From: JAWSVE01 sp050789445
GTDB taxonomy: Bacteria; Pseudomonadota; Gammaproteobacteria; Pseudomonadales; Cellvibrionaceae
Reading direction: 5' to 3'
NCBI GenBank assembly: GCA_050789445.1
Contig: JAILXR010000001.1
Location: 1,984,001-2,048,000 of the forward strand
Length of the DNA stretch: 64,000 nucleotides
Notes under the pieces: generated by a model
Told to the model about the DNA's origin: nothing
Database searches by the model: none
Seen by the model: the letters and a program-made list of their open reading frames with translations, nothing else
Part shown: piece after piece, positions 56,737 to 64,000 of the stretch
How the letters are laid out: every line of letters starts with the position of its first letter
Position numbering within the stretch: position 1 is the first letter of the stretch
Made by a program: the position numbers and the translations under genes

Positions 56737-57156
56737 TCAAGAAATAATTGACACTAGCAATACCAGCCACAATAGAATTAAAACAACAACACTCACCAAA
56801 AATGCTACAAAGCGCCTGAGCACGTTATTTGAACTAAGATGTATAAATGAATGTACGCAACGCGCAAAGAAATAACTCCAGGCAAGAGAAACAGTTAACA
56901 GAGATACACTACCAGTGACAAATAAAAATAAAACCACGAGATAAAATAAAGGGGGTATTTCAAATAAATTTTTCACATGCCGCGTCAGCTTTTGTAATCG
57001 AGGCGACTCCTCTCCTTCTGAATATAAAATATAATGTCTCCCATCGACCTCTTTGTTTTTGACCGCTACTATCCTTTGCACTGCCATATAGATAACAACA
57101 GAAATGGTAAGAAAAAACATTGCAATAACGGGATATAAAATATTTTCTGGACTCAT
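56737..57156 (-). CDS. MAPEG-family membrane protein
   Basis: 139 residues with four membrane helices. The MAPEG signature is around NLFEIPPLFYLVVLFLFV and WSYFFARCVHSFIHL, where the family has an E-x-x-P and RxxHxxxH-like loop. Eukaryotic members are eicosanoid or glutathione enzymes; bacterial members are mostly uncharacterised. It is 37 bp after the ion-channel gene on the same strand. Confidence 0.85.
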   Translation of the reverse strand: MSPENILYPVIAMFFLTISVVIYMAVQRIVAVKNKEVDGRHYILYSEGEESPRLQKLTRHVKNLFEIPPLFYLVVLFLFVTGSVSLLTVSLAWSYFFARCVHSFIHLSSNNVLRRFVAFLVSVVVLILLWLVLLVSIIS

Positions 57157-57193
57157 AACTACACCTAATAATGATTACTTTAACTTAAAAAAA

Positions 57194-58045
57194 CTATTGG
57201 GTTTTTTCAATAAACTTTACGCCGCATACACGACAGTACTTTGCGTCTTTTTCATGCCCACTGTGATTACAGTTCGGACAGACTTTATGGTTACGCTCTC
57301 TTTGAATTTCACTCGCAATCTCAGCTGTCAGAATACCAGTCGGTACAGCAATAATAGAATAACCAATCAACATAGTTGCTGCTGCTAAAAATTTACCAAT
57401 CACTGTATGCGGGGTAATATCGCCATATCCTACCGTTGTAATGGTAACAATTGACCAGTAGATGCTAGTAGGAATACTGGTGAATCCATTTTCTGGACCT
57501 TCAACAATAAACATTAAAGACCCTATAATTGTCGCTAGAACTAATACACTACTAAAAAACACGAGCACCTTTCTTCGCGACATCGCTAAAGATCGCAGCA
57601 AAATATTTGTTTCGCCGATATATCTCGCCAATTTTAATACGCGAAATATTCTTAGAACACGTAAGAGCCTAAAGACGATCAGATAGCTTGCTTGCGGCAA
57701 AAAGAATGTGAGGTAGGTAGGAATTATTGACAAGAAGTCAACGATCCCATAAAAGCTTCGAATATATGCCCAAGGTTTTGGCGAGCAATATATACGAACC
57801 AAATACTCAAGAGTAAAAGCAATGGTAAAGGCCCATTCAGCAATAACAAGCAATGTTTTATAATTAGAGGCGATCGCTCCAATTGAATCTAAGCTGACGG
57901 CAACGACACTCAATATAATGATATAAATAAGCACTAAATCAAAACGCTTGCCCGCTGGAGACTCAGTACCAAAAATAATGTCGTATAATTTTTTTCTTAG
58001 CGCTTTATGAGGAGTAGTCTTATTCTCAGTTTCCATTTGATTCAC
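57194..58045 (-). CDS. voltage-gated K+ channel with C-terminal zinc ribbon
   Basis: 283 residues, six-helix Kv-type channel. The S4 voltage sensor is FRLLRVLRIFRVLKLARY (arginines every third residue, about 126-141). The selectivity filter is TVGYGD (204-209). After S6 comes a short helix (SEIQRERNHK) and four cysteines, Cys256/259 (CPNC) and Cys271/274 (CRVC), that form a zinc ribbon absent from typical KvAP-like proteins. Potassium selectivity follows from the filter; the ribbon role is unknown. Confidence 0.88.
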   Translation of the reverse strand: MNQMETENKTTPHKALRKKLYDIIFGTESPAGKRFDLVLIYIIILSVVAVSLDSIGAIASNYKTLLVIAEWAFTIAFTLEYLVRIYCSPKPWAYIRSFYGIVDFLSIIPTYLTFFLPQASYLIVFRLLRVLRIFRVLKLARYIGETNILLRSLAMSRRKVLVFFSSVLVLATIIGSLMFIVEGPENGFTSIPTSIYWSIVTITTVGYGDITPHTVIGKFLAAATMLIGYSIIAVPTGILTAEIASEIQRERNHKVCPNCNHSGHEKDAKYCRVCGVKFIEKTQ

Positions 58046-58187
58046 AGCAAACGTCTCTTAATTAATTTTTTCTTGGGCTTCAAAATATGCCACTATCAAA
58101 ACTTCTCAGCTTGTTAATTAGCTACAGATACCGTGAAGCTCAGCTAAACGATACCATATCTTATTTTTAAGTTAAAAAGCGATTTTT

Positions 58188-59462
58188 ATGAAAACAACTG
58201 ATAGCACACCACCACTGGCTCGAAGACTCTCACTACCACTAATTACACTTTATGGTATAGGGACAATTTTAGGCGCCGGCATCTACGTGCTTGCTGGAAA
58301 AGTCGCTGGTGAAAGCGGAATTTATACACATTATGCATTCTTCATGGCCGCAGCAGTCGTTAGCTTTAGTGCCCACGCTTACGCCAAACTCTCCAGAGAA
58401 TTTCCGGTGAGCGCTGGAGAAGTGGCCTATATACAAAATATTTTACATTCCAAATCATTAGCGACAACAGTGGGCTGGGCAATTGTTTTTACCGGCGTTG
58501 TGTCTTCTGCCACTATCGCTAAAGGGTTTGCCGCTTATATCGAACCATACACATCATTGCCACCTCAAGCAGTCATATTCCTTTTGGTTACTTTTTTAAC
58601 AGCGCTAGCCATTTCTGGTGTTGCTCAAGCTGTTGGATTTGCAGCCGTATTTACTGTGGTCGAAATAATTGGAATCGGAATTATTATCTGGTTTGCCGCT
58701 CCAAAGATACCATCGTTCATCCAAAACAACCCAGAAGTGTTATCAGTCCCTCCATTAGAGTTTTTTCCTGCTATCACATTCGGAGCTTTTTTAGCTTTTT
58801 ACGCTTTTATTGGTTTTGAAGACATGGTGAATATGGCAGAAGAAGTAAAGCGCCCCGAAAAGAACCTACCACGTGCTATTTATCTTTCGTTGATTATTAC
58901 TTCTCTTTTATATGCACTAACCGCTTTGTCGTTCATGGCGCTACTACCGATGAATGTTTTTATCGGTAGCGATGCACCCTTCGCAGAAGTGGCCAGAAAC
59001 CAACATAATCTCTCATTAGGGTTGATTACATTTATCAGTATTGCCGCCATCAGTAACGGTGCATTAATACAAATTATAATGGGCTCTCGAGTTTTATATG
59101 GCATGGCCTTTCGTAAACTGGCTCCACATTTTCTGAGTCACGTATGGGGTAGAACTAAAACACCAGTATTATCAACATTATTAGTCGGCTTTATTGTTTT
59201 ACTTTTCGCACTGTCTTTACCGGTAATTTCTTTGGCCAAAATAACCAGTACTATTGTTTTAATTATTTTTAGCCTGGTCAACATTTCTCTCTTTGTTTGG
59301 GAATGGAGAAAATTATTTAATGAAGCCTCCTATTCAGATAAGAGTGCTACAAAGAATAAAAATATCATGCAGAAAATAAGAGACCTACTCATTCCAGCCA
59401 CGGGTTTTACATTGTGTATAACATTTGCATTCTTTCAACTGACAAACCTCGGCAATACCTAA
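58188..59462 (+). CDS. APC-family amino acid permease
   Basis: 424 residues with about 12 membrane helices. The first helix has the family motif GTILGAGIYVLAG, and later FGAFLAFYAFIGFEDMVNMAEEVKRPEKNLPRAI, matching cationic-amino-acid/APC transporters. Substrate not determinable. Operon with yciH, 37 bp downstream. Confidence 0.88.
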   Translation: MKTTDSTPPLARRLSLPLITLYGIGTILGAGIYVLAGKVAGESGIYTHYAFFMAAAVVSFSAHAYAKLSREFPVSAGEVAYIQNILHSKSLATTVGWAIVFTGVVSSATIAKGFAAYIEPYTSLPPQAVIFLLVTFLTALAISGVAQAVGFAAVFTVVEIIGIGIIIWFAAPKIPSFIQNNPEVLSVPPLEFFPAITFGAFLAFYAFIGFEDMVNMAEEVKRPEKNLPRAIYLSLIITSLLYALTALSFMALLPMNVFIGSDAPFAEVARNQHNLSLGLITFISIAAISNGALIQIIMGSRVLYGMAFRKLAPHFLSHVWGRTKTPVLSTLLVGFIVLLFALSLPVISLAKITSTIVLIIFSLVNISLFVWEWRKLFNEASYSDKSATKNKNIMQKIRDLLIPATGFTLCITFAFFQLTNLGNT

Positions 59463-59499
59463 AACCAACATTAAAAAAATATTTATTCTAGGATTAAAA

Positions 59500-59829
59500 A
59501 TGACCAAGTCCAATCTTGTTTACTCAACTGAAAAAGGCAGGATAAAACCTGACAAGAACGCTCAGCAATCGTCACAACAAGCACCAAAAGACGGAATCAT
59601 TAGAATTCAGAGGGAAACAAAGGGAAGAAAAGGAAAAGGCGTTACATTAATAACAGGATTGCCTTTGGGCAACGAAGAGTTAAAAACTCTTGCAAAAAAA
59701 CTAAAGCAAATTTGTGGAAGTGGCGGCAGCGTTAAAGACGGCGTCATTGAAATACAAGGGGATCATCGGCCCACACTGAAAGAACATTTAGAAACTTTAG
59801 ATTACAAGGTTAAATTAGCCGGAGGTTAG
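59500..59829 (+). CDS. yciH: YciH, SUI1-type translation factor homologue
   Basis: 109 residues. Typical N-terminus YSTEKGRI, then a SUI1/eIF1 fold: IRIQRETKGRKGKGVTLITGL, CGSGGSVKDGVIEIQGDHRPTLKEHLETLDYKVKLAGG. Bacterial members affect initiation fidelity or stress translation. It converges on the phospholipase D-like gene with 22 bp between stops. Confidence 0.94.
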   Translation: MTKSNLVYSTEKGRIKPDKNAQQSSQQAPKDGIIRIQRETKGRKGKGVTLITGLPLGNEELKTLAKKLKQICGSGGSVKDGVIEIQGDHRPTLKEHLETLDYKVKLAGG

Positions 59830-59851
59830 AGTCATCTCTTCTAATCCAAAA

Positions 59852-61966
59852 CTACATATGATCGGCAACTATTTCAACAAACTGATCGGTCCAGCGAGAT
59901 TCTAATTTCTCTGTGAGCTCTACCGATTTTTCAAAATCCTTCATGAATAACTGTTTGTGTAACGCTTCTACAGCCTCTGGATTTGAAGTCGCTAAATTTA
60001 GTTCTTTATTAACTCGCAAACTAAGATGATCAAAATTTGCAGAGCCCAAACAAGCCCAGCCATCATAAATAGCTGCTTTCACATGCGACATGGTTGGATA
60101 AGCATAGACGCGGATACCATTTTTTAGCAGTGTATTCGCAGACAATAAGTTAGAACGAGAAATAGCCCCAGCATCAGTATCTAAAGACATGATTACACGC
60201 ACATCAACTCCTCGGCGTCGTGCTTTTGCCAGCTCATAAATAACCACATCATCTGTTAAATATGAATTTTGAATATAAATTCTCTGTTTCGCATTACGTA
60301 TAGCCGCCAATTGCGTATTGTATATTTCAGAATTGCTTGGTGTTGTTTTTAATATTCTAATTGGGTATTTTTTTTGTTGGTAACTATTATCGACCAATAT
60401 TTTATTTTTTTTGACCATGAATTTTGATGGTTTTGTTGGCTTAAACAAAGAAGCTAAATAACCTAAATCACCAAACCAACCTTGATGAGCCCACGTTTTA
60501 TCAAATTCGCGACGAATGTTATTAACGACTGGACCTCGCACTTCCATCATCAAATCATGCCACTCATACCGATACTCTCTACCAATATTCATACCACCAA
60601 CAAACGCCAAATCAGAATCAATGACAACCGTCTTTGTGTGGTCACTCGCTAACCAGGGCGTCCCTTGTACCCTGTATTGCACTTTCGAATTATGGCTCAA
60701 ATATTTTCCAATAGTCACAGGTGCTTGGTAGTTTACTGGCTGGGATGCGGAACTCCCCCATGAAGCCACTAGTGAACCACTGCCGTCATACAGCACTTTT
60801 ACTTTCACATTCTTAGATTTTTCTCTAAGCAAGTCCGCTATTTTTATTGCATAATCATCGCTATCAAAAATATAAAAATGAAGATAGATAAAATCTTTAG
60901 CTTCATTGACAGACTCTATAAGACGCGGAAAAAACTCTTTACCATCAACTAAATACTCAATACTACCGAGACTCGGTTTTTTTCCCGTAATTTCATCTAA
61001 ACTTTTTTCCCATTCTTTCAGATCCATCCCTCCCGATGAATTTTGCAAGAAACTCTCAGAAATCTCAGGAATTGGCTGCGAGGAAAGATTTGGAAATTTT
61101 ACTGTGGTCAATGCTGTTCGCTGAATGTTGTCAATACTTGTATCGGCAATTAAAAAAGTCAGCCGCTGCAACGAAGAAACTGGCCTAATAAACATATCTA
61201 TCGCCATACTTTTTACCAGTTGGCCAGCCGTCACACCCGTATCGGTAAAGAAACTTCGCTTCATTAAGTTAGGTTTTATAAGATCAGGATGCGGGGCCAA
61301 TGAAAGAAAAGTGATCTTATTATTCAGCAAATCACAATAAATTAGCGCCGAAGATGATTTATCAGCCAAGCCTGCCTTAAACAATACTTTATTAGCATTG
61401 ATATTTCGGCTTAACAAATATCCTTGTAGCTCATCAAAAACTAACGAACCATAATCATTGACCCAGCTACTGCTTCTCTCTGATCTACTATCAGAAGTAT
61501 TTTTAAACTCAAATAAATCGTGACCTTCAACCCCCTGCCGATCGGTTGCATTTACATGCTTAAAAAAACGCTGTTGATTAAAGTAGCGTGAATCTAATTT
61601 GTTTTTAAAATTATTCCAATGTTCCTCGCCCAATAATTTAACATTGACACCTAGTGACAAACTGTCCCTCCATTCTCTCCGAGAGACGTTTGAAAAACTT
61701 TGATTAACTGGCTGACTGTTAACATAAACAATTCTGTCGAACGAAGATACTTGATGATGCAAACGCCCGCCTTCTAAATATTGAATATACAACTGATCTT
61801 TTTCAACATGCGCCTTAGTTATTTCAAATGGTGTTAATGAATGCGGTAGAATATTTTGCTTTGAAGGAAGAAAAGACGGGCGAACACTACCACAACCGAC
61901 CATGAAAAATAGCGTGGAAGACAATATAAAGAAGTGGCAAAGTTTATTTACATTAATGACAGTCAA
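59852..61966 (-). CDS. phospholipase D / cardiolipin-synthase-like lipoprotein
   Basis: 704 residues, exported as lipoprotein (lipobox MVGC, Cys25). Two PLD half-sites: His443-Lys445-Asp450 (DHTKTVVIDSD) and His628-Lys630-Asp635 (SHVKAAIYDG), each followed by a GGMN or GSANFD motif. The first 330 residues carry no motif I recognise and may be a separate periplasmic domain. It is larger than cardiolipin synthases (about 480) and lacks their N-terminal membrane helices, so a periplasmic or outer-membrane-bound transphosphatidylase or hydrolase is more likely. Confidence 0.85.
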   Translation of the reverse strand: MTVINVNKLCHFFILSSTLFFMVGCGSVRPSFLPSKQNILPHSLTPFEITKAHVEKDQLYIQYLEGGRLHHQVSSFDRIVYVNSQPVNQSFSNVSRREWRDSLSLGVNVKLLGEEHWNNFKNKLDSRYFNQQRFFKHVNATDRQGVEGHDLFEFKNTSDSRSERSSSWVNDYGSLVFDELQGYLLSRNINANKVLFKAGLADKSSSALIYCDLLNNKITFLSLAPHPDLIKPNLMKRSFFTDTGVTAGQLVKSMAIDMFIRPVSSLQRLTFLIADTSIDNIQRTALTTVKFPNLSSQPIPEISESFLQNSSGGMDLKEWEKSLDEITGKKPSLGSIEYLVDGKEFFPRLIESVNEAKDFIYLHFYIFDSDDYAIKIADLLREKSKNVKVKVLYDGSGSLVASWGSSASQPVNYQAPVTIGKYLSHNSKVQYRVQGTPWLASDHTKTVVIDSDLAFVGGMNIGREYRYEWHDLMMEVRGPVVNNIRREFDKTWAHQGWFGDLGYLASLFKPTKPSKFMVKKNKILVDNSYQQKKYPIRILKTTPSNSEIYNTQLAAIRNAKQRIYIQNSYLTDDVVIYELAKARRRGVDVRVIMSLDTDAGAISRSNLLSANTLLKNGIRVYAYPTMSHVKAAIYDGWACLGSANFDHLSLRVNKELNLATSNPEAVEALHKQLFMKDFEKSVELTEKLESRWTDQFVEIVADHM

Positions 61967-62382
61967 ACTGATCCGTCCTTGAATCGAACTTAATGAATTT
62001 AGTGGTTATACTTATTGAATAGTAATTGCTCAAGCACTCATTTTTACTGCTTTACAAAGCGCATTCATCATCTGTATTACGCATTAGCAATATAGCTACG
62101 ATCAGATGAATTCTAAGCATGAGTCAAATGAGACTACTACCAATGAAAGAGGCGGGAAAATACCATATTTCGTATTTCGGGTCGATGCCGTCGGCACCCA
62201 AAACGTTATACTCGTCATTGACGAAAGTGATATCAAATAAAGATGAAAATTTTTTCCAATAAAATCAAAGTGTTATTATTTTAGATAATCTATTATAAAA
62301 AAGTGTCTAGGTAACTATCTGTTAACTTAAAACCAAGAGCTGTTTAATTTGACGATTTTCAATTAACGGCACAAGTTCAACT
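61967..62382. other. intergenic region with GC-richer patch and short frames
   Basis: 416 bases. Around 62150-62240 the composition rises in GC; a frame ending in TAA at 62238-62240 reads like protein (RVDAVGTQNVILVIDESD) but has no start, and two other plus-strand frames are open for about 33 and 54 codons. None has both a credible site and a recognisable product, so none is called. It should also carry the promoter of the PLD-like gene. Confidence 0.35.
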
Positions 62383-63360
62383 TTATCGATATGCCGCAGA
62401 TTTTGTTTTTTCATAATTGGCGGCAGCTCCTGCCACTCGACCACCAGCACCAGTTGTCATCCAGCGCCTTATTCTTCCTGCGTCACCGACGGGCGTTAGC
62501 TTTCCAAACGAATCCAAAAATACCATAACAACAGGCTCATCATCTATGTCTGTCACCATAACTAAACAACGTCCAGCTTCCGTTAAATAGCCTGTTTTCG
62601 TTACTAAAATATTCCAACTGTCTCGATGAACCAACCTGTTCGTGTTCCCATAACCCAAAACGTATCGAGGCTTTTTAAATCTAGCCGTAAATGATTTCGT
62701 CGTTGAATACTCTTTAATAAGTTCATATTTCTCAGCCGCAGTGACCATCAAAACTAGATCTGCAGCTGTTGACACATTTTCTAGTGACAAACCTGTTGCA
62801 TCATAAAAATATGTTGTCGTCATCCCCAGTAATTTTGCTTTCTTATTCATTGCAAGAACAAAAGCATCAAAGCCGCCAGGATAATGAAAGGCTAAGGTAG
62901 AAGCTGCACGATTTTCTGAAGCCATTAATGCGATGCGCAATAGGTCACGACGACGTAATTGCGATCCCAGCCTTATTCGTGAATAACCATTTTTTTCCGT
63001 TTTTCGATTGGATTTCTTTATCGTCAAATATTCTTCCAAAGGCTGTTTAGCATCTAGTATTACCATTGCCATCATCAATTTAGTAATTGAGGCTATCGGT
63101 GCTGGAGAGTTTGCATTTTTTGAATAAAGTAGCGTGTTACTACCCGGCTGGAATATTGCAGCTCTAACAGATCCCAATGCAACTTTAGATGGATCTAAAA
63201 ATGAAGGAGAGCGCTTAAGAAGTTTATTATCAACCGAAAGCTTTGAGTTTTTTGAAGGAGTTGGCGTTGCTGCATTCACAGAACTAAAGCCAAATAAAAA
63301 CACACAAAAAATAGTAAAGAGTGATACAAATGAAAATTGGCTAGCTAGTTTTTTAGTCAT
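62383..63360 (-). CDS. pbpG: PbpG-type D-alanyl-D-alanine endopeptidase (penicillin-binding protein 7/8)
   Basis: 325 residues with a Sec signal (to VNA, residue 30). Penicilloyl-serine motifs: SITK (Ser91, Lys94), SEN (148-150) and KTG (255-257). Length without a long C-terminal domain fits PBP7, which cleaves D-Ala-mDap cross-links, rather than DacA/PBP5. Alone on its transcript. Confidence 0.92.
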   Translation of the reverse strand: MTKKLASQFSFVSLFTIFCVFLFGFSSVNAATPTPSKNSKLSVDNKLLKRSPSFLDPSKVALGSVRAAIFQPGSNTLLYSKNANSPAPIASITKLMMAMVILDAKQPLEEYLTIKKSNRKTEKNGYSRIRLGSQLRRRDLLRIALMASENRAASTLAFHYPGGFDAFVLAMNKKAKLLGMTTTYFYDATGLSLENVSTAADLVLMVTAAEKYELIKEYSTTKSFTARFKKPRYVLGYGNTNRLVHRDSWNILVTKTGYLTEAGRCLVMVTDIDDEPVVMVFLDSFGKLTPVGDAGRIRRWMTTGAGGRVAGAAANYEKTKSAAYR

Positions 63361-63767
63361 ATCTTCACCTTACATGAATTATTTTGATATCTATCTAGAC
63401 GTATACGACTTCAATTTAACAACGAATAAATAGCGTATTTAACACCAAAACAGATTAATGTTCTTTACCCTAACAAACGTGCTTAGATTCTCTCTAAATG
63501 ATAATGTGTGAGCCTGTAAACTATCAATTCAGCTAAAAAAATTTATTTAATTATTATTACCAAAAAATTTACGTTATAAGCGCGCAATATATAACAATAT
63601 AAATAGAACAGCGCAACCAACATGAATACAAACAATTGTAGAACAAATTATCTTGATACACACAAATCATCTTTTACAATAACAGCTGCTTACAAATCGC
63701 ATTAGGTATAATTTCTCAATAAAAACTAAAAACCAAGAAAAACAACAATCATTAACAGAGAGTACTC
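63361..63767. promoter_or_regulatory. divergent intergenic region between pbpG and PQQ-dehydrogenase gene
   Basis: 407 bases, no gene. On the plus strand TATAAT (63707-63712) stands 56 bp before the dehydrogenase start, without a good -35, so an activator may be needed. AGAGAG precedes the ATG. Confidence 0.4.
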
Positions 63768-64000
63768 ATGACTAGGCTAAGCTTTTTATTTTCAATTCTA
63801 ATACTAACTGCATGCTCCCAAGCAGAACCAAACGATGCATTTACCTCAGAAGAATTGACTGCACTGCCTACTCAAAATTGGATCACCAATGGCGGCAATA
63901 TTTATAACCAGCGGTTTTCACCATTAAAACAAATTAACACGTCTAACGTTAAACAGTTAAAAGGTGATTGGAAGACCCATCTCGATGGTTCAGGCGTTGG
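63768..64000 (+). CDS. PQQ-dependent dehydrogenase, N-terminal part, lipoprotein (3' end outside window)
   Basis: 77 codons are visible. Lipobox LTAC (Cys16) is followed by LPTQNWITNGGNIYNQRFSP and a segment to THLDGSGVG. This matches the start of the quinoprotein alcohol-dehydrogenase beta propeller (NWxTxGGxxYxQRFSPLxQI). A lipidated form would be anchored in a membrane rather than soluble in the periplasm. The substrate and the cytochrome domain, if any, lie outside. Confidence 0.75.
   Translation, partial: MTRLSFLFSILILTACSQAEPNDAFTSEELTALPTQNWITNGGNIYNQRFSPLKQINTSNVKQLKGDWKTHLDGSGV

Noticed and set aside
62107..62268. 54-codon and 33-codon plus-strand frames from ATGs at 62107 and 62118
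   Set aside because: No convincing ribosome-binding site and no family resemblance; kept only as a finding of low interest.

Overview
The window is an AT-rich stretch of a gammaproteobacterial chromosome. Its core gene blocks match those of pseudomonads and their marine relatives: pilS-pilR-fimT, the minor pilin operon, murJ-ribF-ileS-lspA-fkpB-ispH, crfX-cmpX-sigX, aceE-aceF and perM-tusA-bepA. The base composition, the many Tat/Sec-exported hydrolases, the LbtU-like porin and a PQQ-type dehydrogenase suggest a heterotrophic, probably marine bacterium of the Cellvibrionales/Spongiibacteraceae kind. That placement is inference from gene content and memory of the families; no search was run. 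I recognised no tRNA, rRNA, CRISPR array or insertion sequence.

Layout. (1) 1-10.1 kb: type IV pilus regulation and minor pilins. The end of pilS, then pilR and fimT, lie on the plus strand. They face fimU-pilV-pilW-pilX-pilY1-pilY2-pilE on the minus strand. (2) 10.4-18.8 kb: a housekeeping minus-strand block (ispH, fkpB, lspA, ileS, ribF, murJ) followed by a small outer-membrane barrel gene. (3) 19.1-31.8 kb: an accessory hydrolase island. Five minus-strand genes (a PHB-depolymerase-like esterase, two beta-lactamase-fold serine hydrolases, two type-B carboxylesterases) diverge from iclR - carboxylesterase - Tat-exported DapA-like protein. A fourth carboxylesterase, a lipoprotein, faces them. 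Factor-independent terminators close both sides, and a perfect 15-bp palindrome sits in the divergent promoter region. (4) 32.0-42.1 kb: iorAB (molybdenum hydroxylase), a secreted methyltransferase-like protein, miaE, a GT-A glycosyltransferase, an HD-domain protein, a DUF6491-type lipoprotein, a flavodoxin-like protein and an LbtU-like porin. (5) 42.3-45.6 kb: sigX, cmpX, a crfX-like gene and an OmpA/DUF4398-type protein, a cell-envelope stress module. (6) 46.0-64.0 kb: acyl-CoA dehydrogenase, HDOD protein, aceEF, perM, tusA, bepA, MAPEG protein, a voltage-gated channel with a zinc ribbon, an APC permease, yciH, a phospholipase-D-like lipoprotein, pbpG, and the start of a PQQ-dependent dehydrogenase cut by the window edge.

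How the parts work together. Region 1 regulates and builds type IV pili, with PilY1 as calcium-binding tip adhesin. Region 3 looks like one IclR-controlled locus that hydrolyses ester, lactone or amide bonds outside the cytoplasm, then possibly performs an aldolase or hydratase step in the periplasm. It is the best candidate here for an undescribed system, and its substrate cannot be read from sequence. Region 5 preserves the Pseudomonas crfX-cmpX-sigX order, but the oprF position is taken by a siderophore-porin-like barrel.

Several starts were set by ribosome-binding sites or signal sequences and differ from the longest possible reading frame (fimT, iorB, aceE, ompA-like, the small 73-residue protein, one serine hydrolase). 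GTG and TTG starts are common in this genome.
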